Shown here: one piece after another, positions 16,769 to 27,258 of the stretch
Numbering within the stretch: position 1 is the stretch's first letter
Layout of the letters: each line of letters starts with the position of its first letter
Made by a program: the position numbers and the translations under genes
NCBI RefSeq assembly: GCF_008033235.1
Contig: NZ_CP042432.1
Location: forward strand, 124,001-188,000
DNA: 64,000 bases
Direction of reading: 5' to 3'
DNA from: Anseongella ginsenosidimutans
GTDB lineage: Bacteria; Bacteroidota; Bacteroidia; Sphingobacteriales; Sphingobacteriaceae
Notes under the pieces: generated by a model
The model's database searches: none
Seen by the model: the letters and a program-made list of their open reading frames with translations, nothing else
What the model was told of the DNA's origin: nothing

Positions 16769-19403
16769 TCGTACTCTTGCTGGTTGTACTGCATGCTATT
16801 CCCGTCAAAGGACAGGAAAACAACCTTTCCCGCATCATAAGTGTTGACTATAAAGAACAGTCGCTGGGCAGCATCCTGGAAGACCTGAGAAAACACCAAT
16901 CGCTGCAGCTGACCTATAGCAGCGGACAGCTGAACCTGAAGGAGCGGCTTACGCTTAAAATGGAGAAGCAGCCTGCGAAAAAAGTCCTGGAAGCCCTCTG
17001 CCGCCTGGCCACGCTGGAATATTCCGTTGTAGGAAAACAGATCATTCTTAAACCACGAAAAGAATCGGAACCCGACGGAAAGTCCGGCTTAAATACCCCT
17101 TACCAAACAATCAGAGGCCTTGTGAGCGATAAAATCTCCGGCGTTCCCCTGCCCGGCGCAACTGTCATTGTGCAATCCTCCGGCCCGGCGACCGGGGTAA
17201 ACACCGGGGAGGACGGCGTTTTTCACTTAAAAAGCATTCCGGTGGGGCGGCACGAACTCACCATATCCCTTCTGGGATACGAAACGATCAGGCTTCCCAA
17301 TGTATTGCTGACTTCGGGCAAAGAGCTGTACCTCTATATTGAATTGCCTGAACTGGTTTCCAGCCTCGGCGCGGTAACAGTAAACGGAAACAATACCCGG
17401 CGCCCGCTGAATGAAATGGCCGGCGTCAGCGCCCGTTCCTTTTCGGTGGAGGAAACCGGCAGGTATGCCGCCAGCGTGTTTGACCCCGCCCGCATGGTGA
17501 TGAACTTTGCCGGCATTACTTCATCGGATGACGGAAGCAACGAGGTAATTATCCGGGGTAATTCGCCAAAAGGGGTGCAATGGAGGCTGGAAGGGATCGA
17601 GATCATGAACCCGAACCATTTCGGGGAAGAAGGCGGATCAGGTGGAGGCATCAGCATGATCAGCTCGGGAATGCTCGGCACGTCCGACTTTTTAACCGGA
17701 GCCTTTCCGGCTGAATATGGAAATGCGCTGTCAGGCATTTTTGACCTCCGCTTCAGAACAGGAAATACGGCGAAAAGGGAATATGCCATTATGGCCGGCG
17801 CGCTGGGCACTGAAGCTTCAGCGGAAGGCCCGTTTAGAACCTGCGGCAAGGCTTCTTACCTCGTAAACTATCGCTATTCCACCCTTAGCCTGCTGGACAA
17901 AGCGGGCATATCGCCTTTCGGAGAAAACGGCGTTCCCGATTACCAGGACCTGGCGTATAATCTGAATTTCCCTACTGCCAAAGCAGGAACCTTTTCCCTG
18001 TTCGGCATCGGGGGATCAGTTCGCAAAACATGATAGCGGTGAGGGACCGGAAAGAATGGGAAGAGTTCGCCGATAAATTTGACCGGAGCTTCCGTTACTA
18101 TTCAGGAAGTTCCGGCATTAAGCATCTCTGGCTGTTAAACGACCGGATTTATCTTAAAAATATCATTTCCTGGTCAGGGAGCCGCATCACAGATCGTTCC
18201 GATACGCTCAATGAGGAGTTTAATCCCGGCGTCTACGGACGTGATGCGTATGTGAATACTTCTCTTCGCTATTCGGCAATGATCAATTACAAGGGAAATG
18301 CCCGCAATACAATCCGGGCCGGAATGGTCAGTTCGCGGCTTGGCTTCAATCTTAACTCTCTTACCTATAAAAAGGATATCGGACGTTTAAGCGACTTCCT
18401 GGTTGCCCGGGGCGATGCCTGGAACCATCAATTCTATACCCAATGGAAACACGAATGGCCGGATCGCATCTCCATGAACGCGGGGATTCACCTTAATTAT
18501 TTTACCCTGAGTAAGACCTGGAGTGCGGAACCGCGGGTTGGCCTTAGTTGGTGGATCAAACCCGGTCAGCGGCTTTCATTCGGAGCCGGCCTTCACAGCC
18601 GCCTGGAACCGCTCGCTTATTATTACGGAAGAAATGAACAAGCGGACGGTTCCGTTATTTTTTCCAACAGCGCCCTTTCCCCCACGAAGGCCGTCCATCT
18701 GGTACTTGGTTACGAAAAACTGTTCAAAGGAGATCTCAGGTTTCGTACGGAAGCATATTACCAGCATTTGTATAAGGTACCTGTTTCAGGCGACCCGGCA
18801 TTCAATTTTTCGGTCCTCAATGTGCCGGACGCGTATTTCATTTACTCGCGGAATTACCATACTCTGGTTAACAAAGGTACCGGAAGAAACAAGGGACTGG
18901 ATCTAAGCCTTGAAAAATCATTCAGCCGCCAATATTATTTTTTACTGACCGCTTCGCTGTTTGATTCCAGGTTCAGGGCCCTGCCGGGAACCGAATTCAA
19001 TACCGCCTTTAACAGCCGCTATACGACCAACCTGGTGGCTGGAAAAGAATGGGGAACCGGCCCATCCGGGAAAAACCTGCTTGGTTTAAATGCCCGGATC
19101 ATGACCCACGGCGGCATGCGCTATTCCCCGGTGGACCTGGCAGCTTCCAGGGCGGCGGATGACCAGGTTATCGACGAAAGCCGCGTGAACGAAATGCAGG
19201 TTTCGCCCTATTTCCGGGCGGATATTTCCTTTTCCTACCGGGTAAACCGGCCCGGCCTTACGCATGCATTTTTTATTGACGTTCAAAACGTTATAAACAG
19301 AAAAAATGAACTTACGGTGTTTTATAACGTGGACAAAAACAACATTGAAACTATTTACCAGGCGGGACTGATCCCTTCTGTCTATTACCGAATTGAATTT
19401 TAA
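16756..19403 (+). CDS. TonB-dependent receptor with signalling domain, interrupted by a -1 frameshift
   Basis: Two frames (16756-18033 and 18030-19403) form one outer-membrane receptor. The first holds a signal peptide, a secretin/TonB N-terminal (STN) domain (residues about 22-95), a carboxypeptidase-like regulatory domain (IRGLVSDKISGVPLPGATV) and the plug (NEVIIRGNSPKGVQW). The second holds the rest of the barrel, ending RIEF with a terminal aromatic. The join lies in a run of five G at 18010-18014: with six G the text reads FGIGGISSQN and the protein is 882 residues. The second frame has no signal peptide and could not reach the outer membrane alone. The STN domain fits signalling through FecR to the sigma factor. 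The ligand is unknown; no SusD gene follows. Confidence 0.88.
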
Positions 19404-19408
19404 CAACG

Positions 19409-20062
19409 ATGAAAAAATATGTATTCTTCCTGCTGGCATGCAGCATGCTGGCAGCTTCATGTGAACAAGATTTTATTAAAGGAGAAGGACCTGTACTTAC
19501 TGAAAACAGGGACACTCCCGTCTTTACGCAGGTAAGGAGTAACGGATCGGCAAAAGTCTATATAGATTATGCCGATACCCTCAGCGTACAGGTAAAAGGC
19601 TATGCCAACCTGATCCCCCATTTTGAGACGGATGTCATTGAGGGAGTATTGCACCTGGGATTCGAAGACCAGGTACGTATCAAAAAAGACAATATTGAGG
19701 TATATATTACAATGCCTGCCGTTGAAGGCCTGGCAATAAACGGAAGCGGGGAATTCAGGTTAAGCGGAGCTTTCCCTTTCCTGCCCTTGCTGAACCTGGA
19801 GGTCAACGGTTCCGGCAATATCCGTGCGGCAGAAGCAGAGGCCGGCGAACTAAAAGCCAGGATCTCGGGATCCGGCGCCATGAAGCTGGAGAAGCTAAAA
19901 GCGGAAACGGCGGATATTTCCATTTCAGGCAGCGGAAACGTCCGCGTGCATGTGTCACAGCAATTGAATGTCCGGATCAGCGGAAGCGGGAATGTGTACT
20001 ATAGCGGAAACCCGGATATTTCCTCGGAGATATCCGGTTCAGGGAACGTGATCAAATTTTAA
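19409..20062 (+). CDS. GIN-domain (DUF2807) lipoprotein
   Basis: A 217-residue lipoprotein (lipobox LAASC near residue 18) with a head GIN domain. Repeated short beta-helix turns of the form GSGN or GSGE are visible (INGSGEF, VNGSGNI, ISGSGAM, ISGSGNV several times), giving a right-handed beta-helix. The function of the family is unknown. It starts 5 bp after the receptor gene and probably shares its transcript, so it may be a surface partner of that system. Confidence 0.88.
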   Translation: MKKYVFFLLACSMLAASCEQDFIKGEGPVLTENRDTPVFTQVRSNGSAKVYIDYADTLSVQVKGYANLIPHFETDVIEGVLHLGFEDQVRIKKDNIEVYITMPAVEGLAINGSGEFRLSGAFPFLPLLNLEVNGSGNIRAAEAEAGELKARISGSGAMKLEKLKAETADISISGSGNVRVHVSQQLNVRISGSGNVYYSGNPDISSEISGSGNVIKF

Positions 20063-20075
20063 TATCTTGGCGGCT

Positions 20076-20687
20076 ATGAAAATTATAGCCGTCGGCAGAA
20101 ATTATGCGGAGCATGCCAGGGAGTTAAACAACGCTGTGCCGGAAGAGCCGGTTATCTTTCTCAAACCCGATACGGCGCTTTTAAAGGATAATAATGCCTT
20201 TTACCTTCCGGAATTCGCACAGGAGATCCATCATGAAATCGAAGTGGTAGTGCGGGTATGTAAGGAAGGGAAACATGTACCCGAAAAATTCGCCGGCAAT
20301 TATATAAACGCTGTTGGCCTGGGGATAGATTTTACCGCCAGGGACCTCCAGCAGCGGCTGAAGGAGCAGGGACTTCCCTGGGAAAGGGCGAAAGCCTTTG
20401 ACCATTCCGCTCCCCTGAGTAGCCTCCGGCCGGTCCATGGATTGGAGGAACTCCGGTCCCTGGGATTCCGGCTGGACATTAACGGGAAAAAAGTTCAGGA
20501 AGGCAATACGGAACAAATGCTTTTCCCGGTTGCCCGCCTGGTAAGTTTTATCTCTACTTTCATCACCCTGCGCAAGGGCGATCTTATCTTTACGGGAACA
20601 CCTTCAGGAGTAGGTAAAGTAGCCATCGGGGATCATTTGGAAGGATACCTGGAAGGAGAGAAATTGTTGGATTTTTATATAAAGTAA
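20076..20687 (+). CDS. Fumarylacetoacetate hydrolase-family enzyme
   Basis: A 203-residue cytoplasmic enzyme. It shows the family's metal-binding EIEVVV glutamates in HHEIEVVVRV, the GIDFTARDLQ segment, KAFDHSAPLS and the closing FTGTPSGVGKV. Members cleave or decarboxylate 2-oxo acids (acylpyruvate hydrolase or oxaloacetate tautomerase types). At about 200 residues it is of the short YcgM/FAHD1-like form. ATG 20076 begins the usual MKIIAVGRNYAEHA start. Confidence 0.88.
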   Translation: MKIIAVGRNYAEHARELNNAVPEEPVIFLKPDTALLKDNNAFYLPEFAQEIHHEIEVVVRVCKEGKHVPEKFAGNYINAVGLGIDFTARDLQQRLKEQGLPWERAKAFDHSAPLSSLRPVHGLEELRSLGFRLDINGKKVQEGNTEQMLFPVARLVSFISTFITLRKGDLIFTGTPSGVGKVAIGDHLEGYLEGEKLLDFYIK

Positions 20688-20691
20688 CGAG

Positions 20692-22440
20692 ATGCTGCTA
20701 AGACTGAGATGGACACTTCTGCTTTCCCCCTTGCTTTTTTCCTTTTTAACGGCCAGCGCCCAGGAACCGGCTGATTCGCCTGACACGCTTTACCCGCAGG
20801 ATTATTTCCGGCTGCCCCTGAACCTGCCTGTTGCTCTTTCCGGCACCTTCGGGGAACTCAGGAGCAATCATTTTCATACCGGACTGGACTTTAAAACCCA
20901 ACAAACCACCGGACATCCCGTATACGCCGTCGCCGACGGTTATATTTCCCGTCTTGCGGAAAGCGCCTGGGGTTATGGAAAGGCGGTTTATATTGATCAT
21001 CCGAATGGATTTACTACCGTATACGGGCACCTGGAGCGTTTTATGCCGGCGGCTGCGGCCGAAATGAAACGGCATCAGTATGAACAGGAAACCTTTTCCG
21101 CAGACCTTGCTTTTCCTCCCGGTAAATTACCGGTTAAAAAGGGTGATATTATTGCGTGGTCCGGGAACAGCGGCAGTTCCGGAGGCCCCCATCTCCATTT
21201 CGAGATCAGGGACACCAGGAGCGAAGAACCTATTAATCCGTTGTTATTCGGCTTCCCGGTGCCCGATCATGTCCGGCCCTTGATTGGCGGTTTGTTTATT
21301 TATCCGTTAACTGATAGCAGCGCTGTCAACGGCTCCGGTTTCAGGGCGGGTTTCAGCGTTACCCGTACCGGGGAAAGCCGTTATGTGATTAAACCGGCGC
21401 AAACGATCACCGTCCGCGGCCGGATCGGCTTCGGGATCATTGCTACCGATCAGCTGGACGGAGCAGCCAACCGGAACGGCAATTATGCCATTGAGCTGAA
21501 ACGGAACGGGCAAACCATCTATTATTCCGAAACCGACCGCCTGAACTTTGCGCATAACCGGGCCATGAACAGTCATATAGATTACGCTGCTTACCTGCTG
21601 GACGGAAGACGGATCCAGAAAAGCCACGTTAGCCCGGGCAACCCGCTGACAATTTACAAACGCCTGAGCAATAATGGCAGCGCCTGGTTTTCCGGCACAG
21701 GGACCCATGAGATGGAATACATCGTAAGCGATGTAGCGGGAAACCGTTCCATACTTACCTTTACGCTAACTTCCACCCCGGCAGGGCCGGTAAAGAAGGC
21801 GCGCCCGGAAAACCCCGTCGCTGTTTTCAGTTATGACCGGCCGAACGTGTATGCGGCGCCCGGCTTACGACTTTCCATGGAAGAGAACACCCTTTACGAA
21901 GACTTAGCATTCACCTACTCGGCTAAACCTGCCCCGGAAGGCGCCGCCTCCCTCCTGCACCAGGTCCACGATAAAAATGTGCCGGCCCACAAGTCTTTTG
22001 ATATAGCTATTAAAACGAATCCCGGCTTCACGGACACCGCAAAGGCCCTTATCGTAAATGACCGGCGGCAGGCTTTTGCCACTACCTGGGAAAATGGCTG
22101 GGCAAAGGCCAGCGTACGGGAGTTCGGGGACTTTTACGTGAGCCTTGATACAATTGCCCCGGTGATACGGCCGGTCAACATCTCCCGCGGGAAAAATATG
22201 GCTGGCAACTCCGCCATTGTGCTGCGGATCAGCGACGATCTGTCTGGTGTGAGGTCTTACCGGGGAACCATTGACGGGAAGTGGGTCTTAATGGAGCATG
22301 ACGGGAAAACGGCCACGCTGAAACATGTCTTTGACGAAAGGACGCCGGCAAAAGGCGGATCGGCCAAACATACTTTTCGCCTGCTTGTTACCGATATGAA
22401 AAACAATACGGCTGAGTACGAAGCAGCCTTCACAAGATGA
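20692..22440 (+). CDS. Secreted M23-family metallopeptidase
   Basis: A 582-residue protein with a signal peptide (cleavage near TASAQ, residue 24) and an N-terminal LytM/M23 domain. The zinc ligands H62 and D66 (HFHTGLDFK) and the HLH motif at H167-H169 (PHLHFE) are intact, so it should be an active endopeptidase, probably on peptidoglycan cross-links. The C-terminal 380 residues are beta-rich, with a segment resembling an Ig-like fold (ISDDLSGVRSYRGTIDGKW). It starts four bases after the FAH-family gene. Confidence 0.88.
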   Translation: MLLRLRWTLLLSPLLFSFLTASAQEPADSPDTLYPQDYFRLPLNLPVALSGTFGELRSNHFHTGLDFKTQQTTGHPVYAVADGYISRLAESAWGYGKAVYIDHPNGFTTVYGHLERFMPAAAAEMKRHQYEQETFSADLAFPPGKLPVKKGDIIAWSGNSGSSGGPHLHFEIRDTRSEEPINPLLFGFPVPDHVRPLIGGLFIYPLTDSSAVNGSGFRAGFSVTRTGESRYVIKPAQTITVRGRIGFGIIATDQLDGAANRNGNYAIELKRNGQTIYYSETDRLNFAHNRAMNSHIDYAAYLLDGRRIQKSHVSPGNPLTIYKRLSNNGSAWFSGTGTHEMEYIVSDVAGNRSILTFTLTSTPAGPVKKARPENPVAVFSYDRPNVYAAPGLRLSMEENTLYEDLAFTYSAKPAPEGAASLLHQVHDKNVPAHKSFDIAIKTNPGFTDTAKALIVNDRRQAFATTWENGWAKASVREFGDFYVSLDTIAPVIRPVNISRGKNMAGNSAIVLRISDDLSGVRSYRGTIDGKWVLMEHDGKTATLKHVFDERTPAKGGSAKHTFRLLVTDMKNNTAEYEAAFTR

Positions 22441-22450
22441 TATTTAGGCC

Positions 22451-22918
22451 ATGTCAAAATTAAACCCGGGCGATAAAGCCCCCCGTTTCACCGGAACCGA
22501 TCAAAACGGAAATAAAGTTTCCCTCGAGGATTTTAAAGGTAAGAACCTGGTCCTGTACTTTTACCCTAAGGATGACACGCCGGGCTGCACTGCCGAAGCC
22601 TGTAATTTCAGGGATAATTATGCATCCCTGGTATCCAAAGGCTATGAAGTAGTAGGGGTAAGCGTGGACGATGAAAAATCGCATCAACAATTCAGGGAAA
22701 AACATGACCTTCCCTTCACCCTGCTGGCCGATGAAAACAAAAAGATCGTGGAAGACTACGGAGTTTGGGGCGAAAAAAATATGTTCGGCCGTAAATACAT
22801 GGGGACCAATCGCGTCACTTTTGTCATCGACGGCGAGGGCATCATTAAACATGCCATCAGAAGGGTTGATTCGAAAAACGCCTCCTGGCAAATCCTGGAC
22901 CTGGAAAACAAAGCTTAA
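22451..22918 (+). CDS. bcp: Thioredoxin-dependent thiol peroxidase (Bcp/PrxQ)
   Basis: A 155-residue peroxiredoxin. The peroxidatic cysteine C46 sits in YPKDDTPGCTAEAC, and C51, five residues on, is the resolving cysteine of the PrxQ type. It reduces hydrogen peroxide and organic hydroperoxides with thioredoxin in the cytoplasm. It follows the M23 gene closely and converges with the PhyH-like gene. Confidence 0.95.
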   Translation: MSKLNPGDKAPRFTGTDQNGNKVSLEDFKGKNLVLYFYPKDDTPGCTAEACNFRDNYASLVSKGYEVVGVSVDDEKSHQQFREKHDLPFTLLADENKKIVEDYGVWGEKNMFGRKYMGTNRVTFVIDGEGIIKHAIRRVDSKNASWQILDLENKA

Positions 22919-22929
22919 GCGCTGCTGCG

Positions 22930-23778
22930 CTAACTCCCGGATTCCCAGCCGGTATCTTCCAGGGCTTTGTCTTCTTCCTTCCTGAGAAAATCCCTTCCGG
23001 TGGAGGCGCCTCCTTGGGTTTCAAGCAGCGCTTCATCCGGGACAATGGCTACAGGCGTTCTGCGTGAACCGGTTTCCTCGTTATAGGCAGGGTTGCTTTG
23101 TGAAACGTACACGGAAATGATGGACCAGCGGGGCCTGTCAGAGAGGTTGGCTTCGGAACGATGCAGCAGGTTACTGTGGAAGAACAGCGCGTCCCCCGGC
23201 TGCAATTCACAGTAAACCAATTCCATTGTCTTCAATGCATTGTCCACCATGACCATATCCGCACCAACCTGTTCGCCCGCAAAACCGTGATTTACGCGGC
23301 CCATCTTGTGAGAGCCTTTTATCACCTGCAGGCAACCGTTCTCCTTATTGGCGGCGGTCAGCGCGATCATGACACTCAGCATCTGGTCAGGGAACATGAA
23401 CTGGTTTTTGTACCAGTATCCGTAGTCCTGGTGCCATTCCCAGGCCCCTCCCACCCTGGGCTCCTTCTGCATAAGCTTTGTATGAAAATGGCATACCGGG
23501 GCCTCGCTGTTCAGCAGGCAGGCCGCTGAGTTGACCATGCGCTCGCTGCGGATCATTTGCCCGTAAATATCATCACCCGGCGTGTACCACAGGGAAAGCT
23601 TTGTTTTCTTTCCTGACTGGTCGTTCAGGTCGAGCGCATGTTTGCGCATGATCTCGTCTTCCAGCGCTGCGCCGTACAGCTTATCTGTTTCCGCCTTGCT
23701 GAAGAATCCCGGTACAATCGTATAGCCAATTTCATGGAATTCGCTTATTTGCGCGGAGCTTAATCTTCTTTCGTCCAT
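22930..23778 (-). CDS. Phytanoyl-CoA dioxygenase (PhyH)-family oxygenase
   Basis: A 282-residue Fe(II)/2-oxoglutarate dioxygenase-like protein. The iron triad is visible as H116-x-D118 (EWHQDYGYW) and H206 (LLHRSEANLSDRPRW), with R215 or R217 as the likely 2-oxoglutarate anchor. Substrate unknown. It is convergent with bcp and divergent from the AraC-type regulator across a 164-bp gap, which suggests that regulator may control it. The ATG overlaps a TATCTTTA string, so the true start or promoter is less certain. Confidence 0.85.
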   Translation of the reverse strand: MDERRLSSAQISEFHEIGYTIVPGFFSKAETDKLYGAALEDEIMRKHALDLNDQSGKKTKLSLWYTPGDDIYGQMIRSERMVNSAACLLNSEAPVCHFHTKLMQKEPRVGGAWEWHQDYGYWYKNQFMFPDQMLSVMIALTAANKENGCLQVIKGSHKMGRVNHGFAGEQVGADMVMVDNALKTMELVYCELQPGDALFFHSNLLHRSEANLSDRPRWSIISVYVSQSNPAYNEETGSRRTPVAIVPDEALLETQGGASTGRDFLRKEEDKALEDTGWESGS

Positions 23779-23942
23779 AAAGATAAAATTAGCCGGAAAA
23801 GGATACCGTCTCCAGCAATTTTTTTCCTAAAAATGATACTTTTTTGACCAAAATGCGTTTATTTTACCGGACAGCCGGGGAATGACGACGGAACGTCGCC
23901 GGGAATGTTGCCGGAAGGATTGAACTGGAAATATTTTTATTT

Positions 23943-24815
23943 ATGAAACCGATGCTGGAACACCTTCCCAGGGAGGCCGAAGAATCATTCGTGGTCAGGG
24001 ACTTTAATTATTCCTGGTACCCCACCCCCTGGCATTATCATCCCGAGTATGAGATCGTACTGGTAACCGAAAGCAGGGGAAAGCGCTTTATCGGCGATAG
24101 TATTACCGATTTCGATGCCGGTGACCTGGCCCTGATCGGCCCGAACCTGCCGCATCTTTACCGGAATGACGCGGAGTATTATGCGGAGGGTTCCGCACTT
24201 CGTGCCCGCTCCATCGTGGTCCACTTCCTGGAAGATTCCATAGGGAACGATGTCCTTCGCCTTCCCGAGGCGCAGGCGATCCGGACGCTGCTGGAACGTG
24301 CCGTTAATGGCATTCAGTTCAGCGGCGAAAGCGGCGGGGAGATTGGTCGGAAGCTGCTGCGGCTGCCGCAGCTGAAAGGCTTTGAACGCTGGCTAAAATT
24401 AATGGAAATACTTCATGCAATGGCCGAAAGCCAGGATTACACTTTTATTTCGGGCCCGGGCCTGGAACAGTACAACGAAAAAGACCATGAACGCCTGCAG
24501 CAGGTATTTGAATTTGTGCTTAGCCATTTCAGGGAAGATATCCGCCTTGAACAGGCCGCCGCACTTGCCAACATGGCTCCTGCAGCTTTCTCCCGCTATT
24601 TTAAATACCGCACCCGCAAGACCTTTTCCGGCTTTTTGCTGGAATTGAAAACAGGCTATGCCGCCAAACAACTTATCCACACCAATAAAAACGTGTCGGA
24701 CATCTGCTACGAAAGCGGCTTCAACAATCTTTCCAACTTCAACAGGCATTTCAAATCCCTTTACGGCCTCCAGCCCCTCCAGTTCCGGAAACAGCAGCTT
24801 GCCCGGGGAGAATAG
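23943..24815 (+). CDS. AraC-family transcriptional regulator with cupin sensor domain
   Basis: A 290-residue regulator. The N-terminal half is a cupin-like ligand-binding domain (WHYHPEYEIVLVTES, GDLALIGPNLPHLY) and the C-terminal hundred residues hold two helix-turn-helix motifs (LEQAAALANMAPAAFSRYFK; VSDICYESGFNNLSNFNRHFK). Such proteins switch on sugar or other catabolic genes when ligand binds. Target genes are not shown; the divergent PhyH gene is the nearest candidate. Its 3' end overlaps the convergent PH-domain gene by 65 bp. Confidence 0.92.
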   Translation: MKPMLEHLPREAEESFVVRDFNYSWYPTPWHYHPEYEIVLVTESRGKRFIGDSITDFDAGDLALIGPNLPHLYRNDAEYYAEGSALRARSIVVHFLEDSIGNDVLRLPEAQAIRTLLERAVNGIQFSGESGGEIGRKLLRLPQLKGFERWLKLMEILHAMAESQDYTFISGPGLEQYNEKDHERLQQVFEFVLSHFREDIRLEQAAALANMAPAAFSRYFKYRTRKTFSGFLLELKTGYAAKQLIHTNKNVSDICYESGFNNLSNFNRHFKSLYGLQPLQFRKQQLARGE

Positions 24816-25311
24816 CGCCGGCGTAATATTCCGTCAGCGCAGCCTGCAGTTCGTCCGGCTTTTCGGTACCTATTAAATATTCAGTACCGTCTTTTTTCAC
24901 AATGCGCAGGCCCAGGTTGCCTTTGACATTATAGACCGTTCCGTATCTCATAGACACATGATATCCCAGGCCCACAAACTTATACTGAATGATCTTGCAC
25001 TCTCTGATCTCCGGCCAGGCAATCCTGTTGAGCGCGCCTGAAGGAAAATTCCATCCGAAGAAAATGCCTTCCCGGCTTATCCGCATCGTCAGCTTTGCAT
25101 AATAAAAACCGAGTAAAAGGGGCAGCACAACAAATAGCATAAGAATAACCAGCACTGTGACCGGCGCCGGGTTATCGCCCGCCGGCTGTCCGGTGATTAA
25201 CTGGTAGATCAGAACTCCGGGTATTGGAAGCACTGCCGCAAGCAAAAGCGCCCACAGCCAAATCTGCCTGAACTGTTGTTTCTCCCCGAACAAGTACTTA
25301 TTCTCTTCCAT
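24751..25311 (-). CDS. Membrane protein with two helices and PH-like domain, function unknown
   Basis: A 186-residue protein with two transmembrane helices (IWLWALLLAAVLPIPGVLIY and VTVLVILMLFVVLPLLLGFY) followed by a soluble beta-rich part resembling bacterial PH domains (RISREGIFFGWNFPSG, IAWPEIRECKI, RIVKKDGTEYLIGTEKPDEL). No enzymatic motif is present. The tail is Gly/Ala rich, and the last 65 bp overlap the AraC gene on the other strand, so the true C-terminus could differ if there is an undetected shift. Confidence 0.7.
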   Translation of the reverse strand: MEENKYLFGEKQQFRQIWLWALLLAAVLPIPGVLIYQLITGQPAGDNPAPVTVLVILMLFVVLPLLLGFYYAKLTMRISREGIFFGWNFPSGALNRIAWPEIRECKIIQYKFVGLGYHVSMRYGTVYNVKGNLGLRIVKKDGTEYLIGTEKPDELQAALTEYYAGAILPGQAAVSGTGGAGGRKGI

Positions 25312-25445
25312 ATTTTAAATATAGCGTTTTAGCAGGAACGGATCCGGAAAAATGTCCGGAAATGGTTTCCGAACGTTGGCAATTATCTGTATTATTGCGG
25401 CCTGAAAATCATTGGTGTTATCGCACCGTTTCCAAATTTAATAGA

Positions 25446-26291
25446 ATGCCTGATATTAAAAAGCTCGAGCAAATAGCGTCCCAGGTACGAAGAGATATCG
25501 TACGGATGGTGCATGGCGTACAATCCGGCCATCCTGGCGGATCACTGGGATGCACCGAATACCTGGTAGCGCTGTATTTCGAGATCATGGAACACCGGTC
25601 TCAGTTCAATATGGACGGACAGGGTGAAGACTTATTCTTTCTTTCAAACGGCCATATTTCACCGGTATGGTACAGCGTGCTGGCGCGTTCGGGGTATTTT
25701 CCCGCAGCGGAACTGGCCACTTTCAGGAAAATAGACTCGCGCCTGCAAGGGCACCCTGCCACGGAAGAAGGACTGCCCGGTATCCGCGTTGCTTCCGGCT
25801 CCCTCGGGCAGGGTTTGTCAGTGGCACTCGGGGCAGCTTTGGGCAAAAAACTGAACAACGATGAAAAGCTGGTATACAGCCTCCATGGCGACGGCGAGTT
25901 ACAGGAAGGCCAGATCTGGGAAGCAGCCATGTTTGCCGCCCATCATAAAATAGATAATATCATTTCCGTGGTTGACTGGAACGGCCAGCAGATAGACGGG
26001 CCTACTCTGGAAGTAATGCACCTTGGCGACCTCCGGGCAAAATGGGAAGCTTTCGGCTGGGAGGTAATGGACCTGCCTGACGGGAATAATATGGAAGCCG
26101 TGGTGGATACCCTTCGCTATGCGCAAACCCTGACAGGCAAAGGGAAGCCGGTCATGATCCTGATGGCCACCGTCATGGGTAAAGGTGTGGACTTCATGGA
26201 AGGATCGCATAAATGGCATGGCATTGCCCCTAGTGACGAACAATTGGAAAAAGCGCTTACGCAACTGGAAGAAACCCTGGGAGACTACTAA
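25446..26291 (+). CDS. Transketolase, N-terminal (ThDP-binding) subunit
   Basis: A 281-residue subunit with the transketolase signature [18 protein letters not shown] near the N-terminus and the thiamine diphosphate motif GDGELQEGQ with a downstream [10 protein letters not shown]. The next gene supplies the C-terminal domains, so the enzyme is of the split type. It transfers two-carbon units in the pentose phosphate pathway. The ATG at 25446 ([11 protein letters not shown]) is preferred over an upstream extension with no family similarity. Confidence 0.92.
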   Translation: MPDIKKLEQIASQVRRDIVRMVHGVQSGHPGGSLGCTEYLVALYFEIMEHRSQFNMDGQGEDLFFLSNGHISPVWYSVLARSGYFPAAELATFRKIDSRLQGHPATEEGLPGIRVASGSLGQGLSVALGAALGKKLNNDEKLVYSLHGDGELQEGQIWEAAMFAAHHKIDNIISVVDWNGQQIDGPTLEVMHLGDLRAKWEAFGWEVMDLPDGNNMEAVVDTLRYAQTLTGKGKPVMILMATVMGKGVDFMEGSHKWHGIAPSDEQLEKALTQLEETLGDY

Positions 26292-26292
26292 G

Positions 26293-27246
26293 ATGAAAAA
26301 ATTTACTTACACCGAAAAAAAAGATACCCGCTCCGGTTTTGGCGTGGGACTCCTGGAAGCAGGCCGTTCCAACCCTGACGTAGTAGGATTATGCGCCGAC
26401 CTGATCGGCTCCCTGAAAATGGGCGACTTTAAAAAGGAGTTTCCCGAACGGTTTTTCCAGGTTGGTATTGCCGAAGCCAATATGATGGGCCTTGCTGCCG
26501 GTTTGACCATAGGCGGAAAGATCCCGTTCACGGGAACCTTTGCGAACTTCTCTACCGGCCGGGTTTACGACCAGATCAGGCAGTCGATTGCCTATTCGGG
26601 AAAGAATGTAAAAATATGCGCTTCCCACGCCGGGATTACATTGGGCGAAGACGGGGCGACTCACCAGATACTCGAGGATATAGGGATGATGCGCATGCTC
26701 CCGCACATGACTGTGATCAATCCCTGCGATTATAACCAGACAAAAGCCGCTACCCTCGCCATTGCCGAGCATACCGGCCCGGTTTACCTTCGTTTCGGCC
26801 GTCCGGCAGTTCCTATTTTTACGCCATCCGATCAGAAGTTCGAGATCGGCAAGGCCTTGCTATTAAACGAAGGAAGCGATGTCAGCATTTTTGCCACCGG
26901 CCACCTTGTATGGGAAGCCATTGAAGCCGGCGAAAAACTTGCCGAAGCAGGGATAGATGTGGAGATCATTAATATTCACACCATTAAGCCCCTGGACGAA
27001 GAAGCCATACTGGATTCCGTAGCAAAAACCCGTTGCGTCGTTACGGCCGAAGAACACCAGATGAACGGCGGTTTAGGCGATGCCATTGCCCAGCTGCTGG
27101 CCCGTAAAAGCCCGGTACCCGTTGAAATGGTAGCGGTTAAGGACAGTTTTGGGGAAAGCGGAAAACCGGCCGAATTGATGAAAAAATACGGCCTCAGCAG
27201 CGTTAATATTGTGGAAGCCGTCCAAAATGTGCTGAAAAGGAAGTAA
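26293..27246 (+). CDS. Transketolase, C-terminal subunit
   Basis: A 317-residue subunit with pyrimidine-binding and C-terminal domains ([62 protein letters not shown]). It starts one base after the stop of the N-terminal subunit, which points to equal, coupled expression and a heteromeric enzyme. The start at 26293 (MKKFTYTEK) is chosen over a longer frame that lies inside the first gene. Its stop region carries the promoter of the following sigma factor. Confidence 0.92.
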   Translation: MKKFTYTEKKDTRSGFGVGLLEAGRSNPDVVGLCADLIGSLKMGDFKKEFPERFFQVGIAEANMMGLAAGLTIGGKIPFTGTFANFSTGRVYDQIRQSIAYSGKNVKICASHAGITLGEDGATHQILEDIGMMRMLPHMTVINPCDYNQTKAATLAIAEHTGPVYLRFGRPAVPIFTPSDQKFEIGKALLLNEGSDVSIFATGHLVWEAIEAGEKLAEAGIDVEIINIHTIKPLDEEAILDSVAKTRCVVTAEEHQMNGGLGDAIAQLLARKSPVPVEMVAVKDSFGESGKPAELMKKYGLSSVNIVEAVQNVLKRK

Positions 27247-27251
27247 TTTTG
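27244..27251 (+). promoter_or_regulatory. -7 box overlapping the transketolase stop, for the second ECF sigma operon
   Basis: TAATTTTG matches TAnnTTTG, begins with the transketolase stop codon TAA and ends seven bases before the sigma-factor ATG at 27259. The mRNA would have almost no leader. Confidence 0.45.
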
Positions 27252-27258
27252 GCCGGCA

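Noticed and set aside
23776-23790. Leaderless promoter for the PhyH-like gene
   Set aside because: The TATCTTTA string overlaps the ATG itself, which would put transcription start inside the gene, so it is probably chance.
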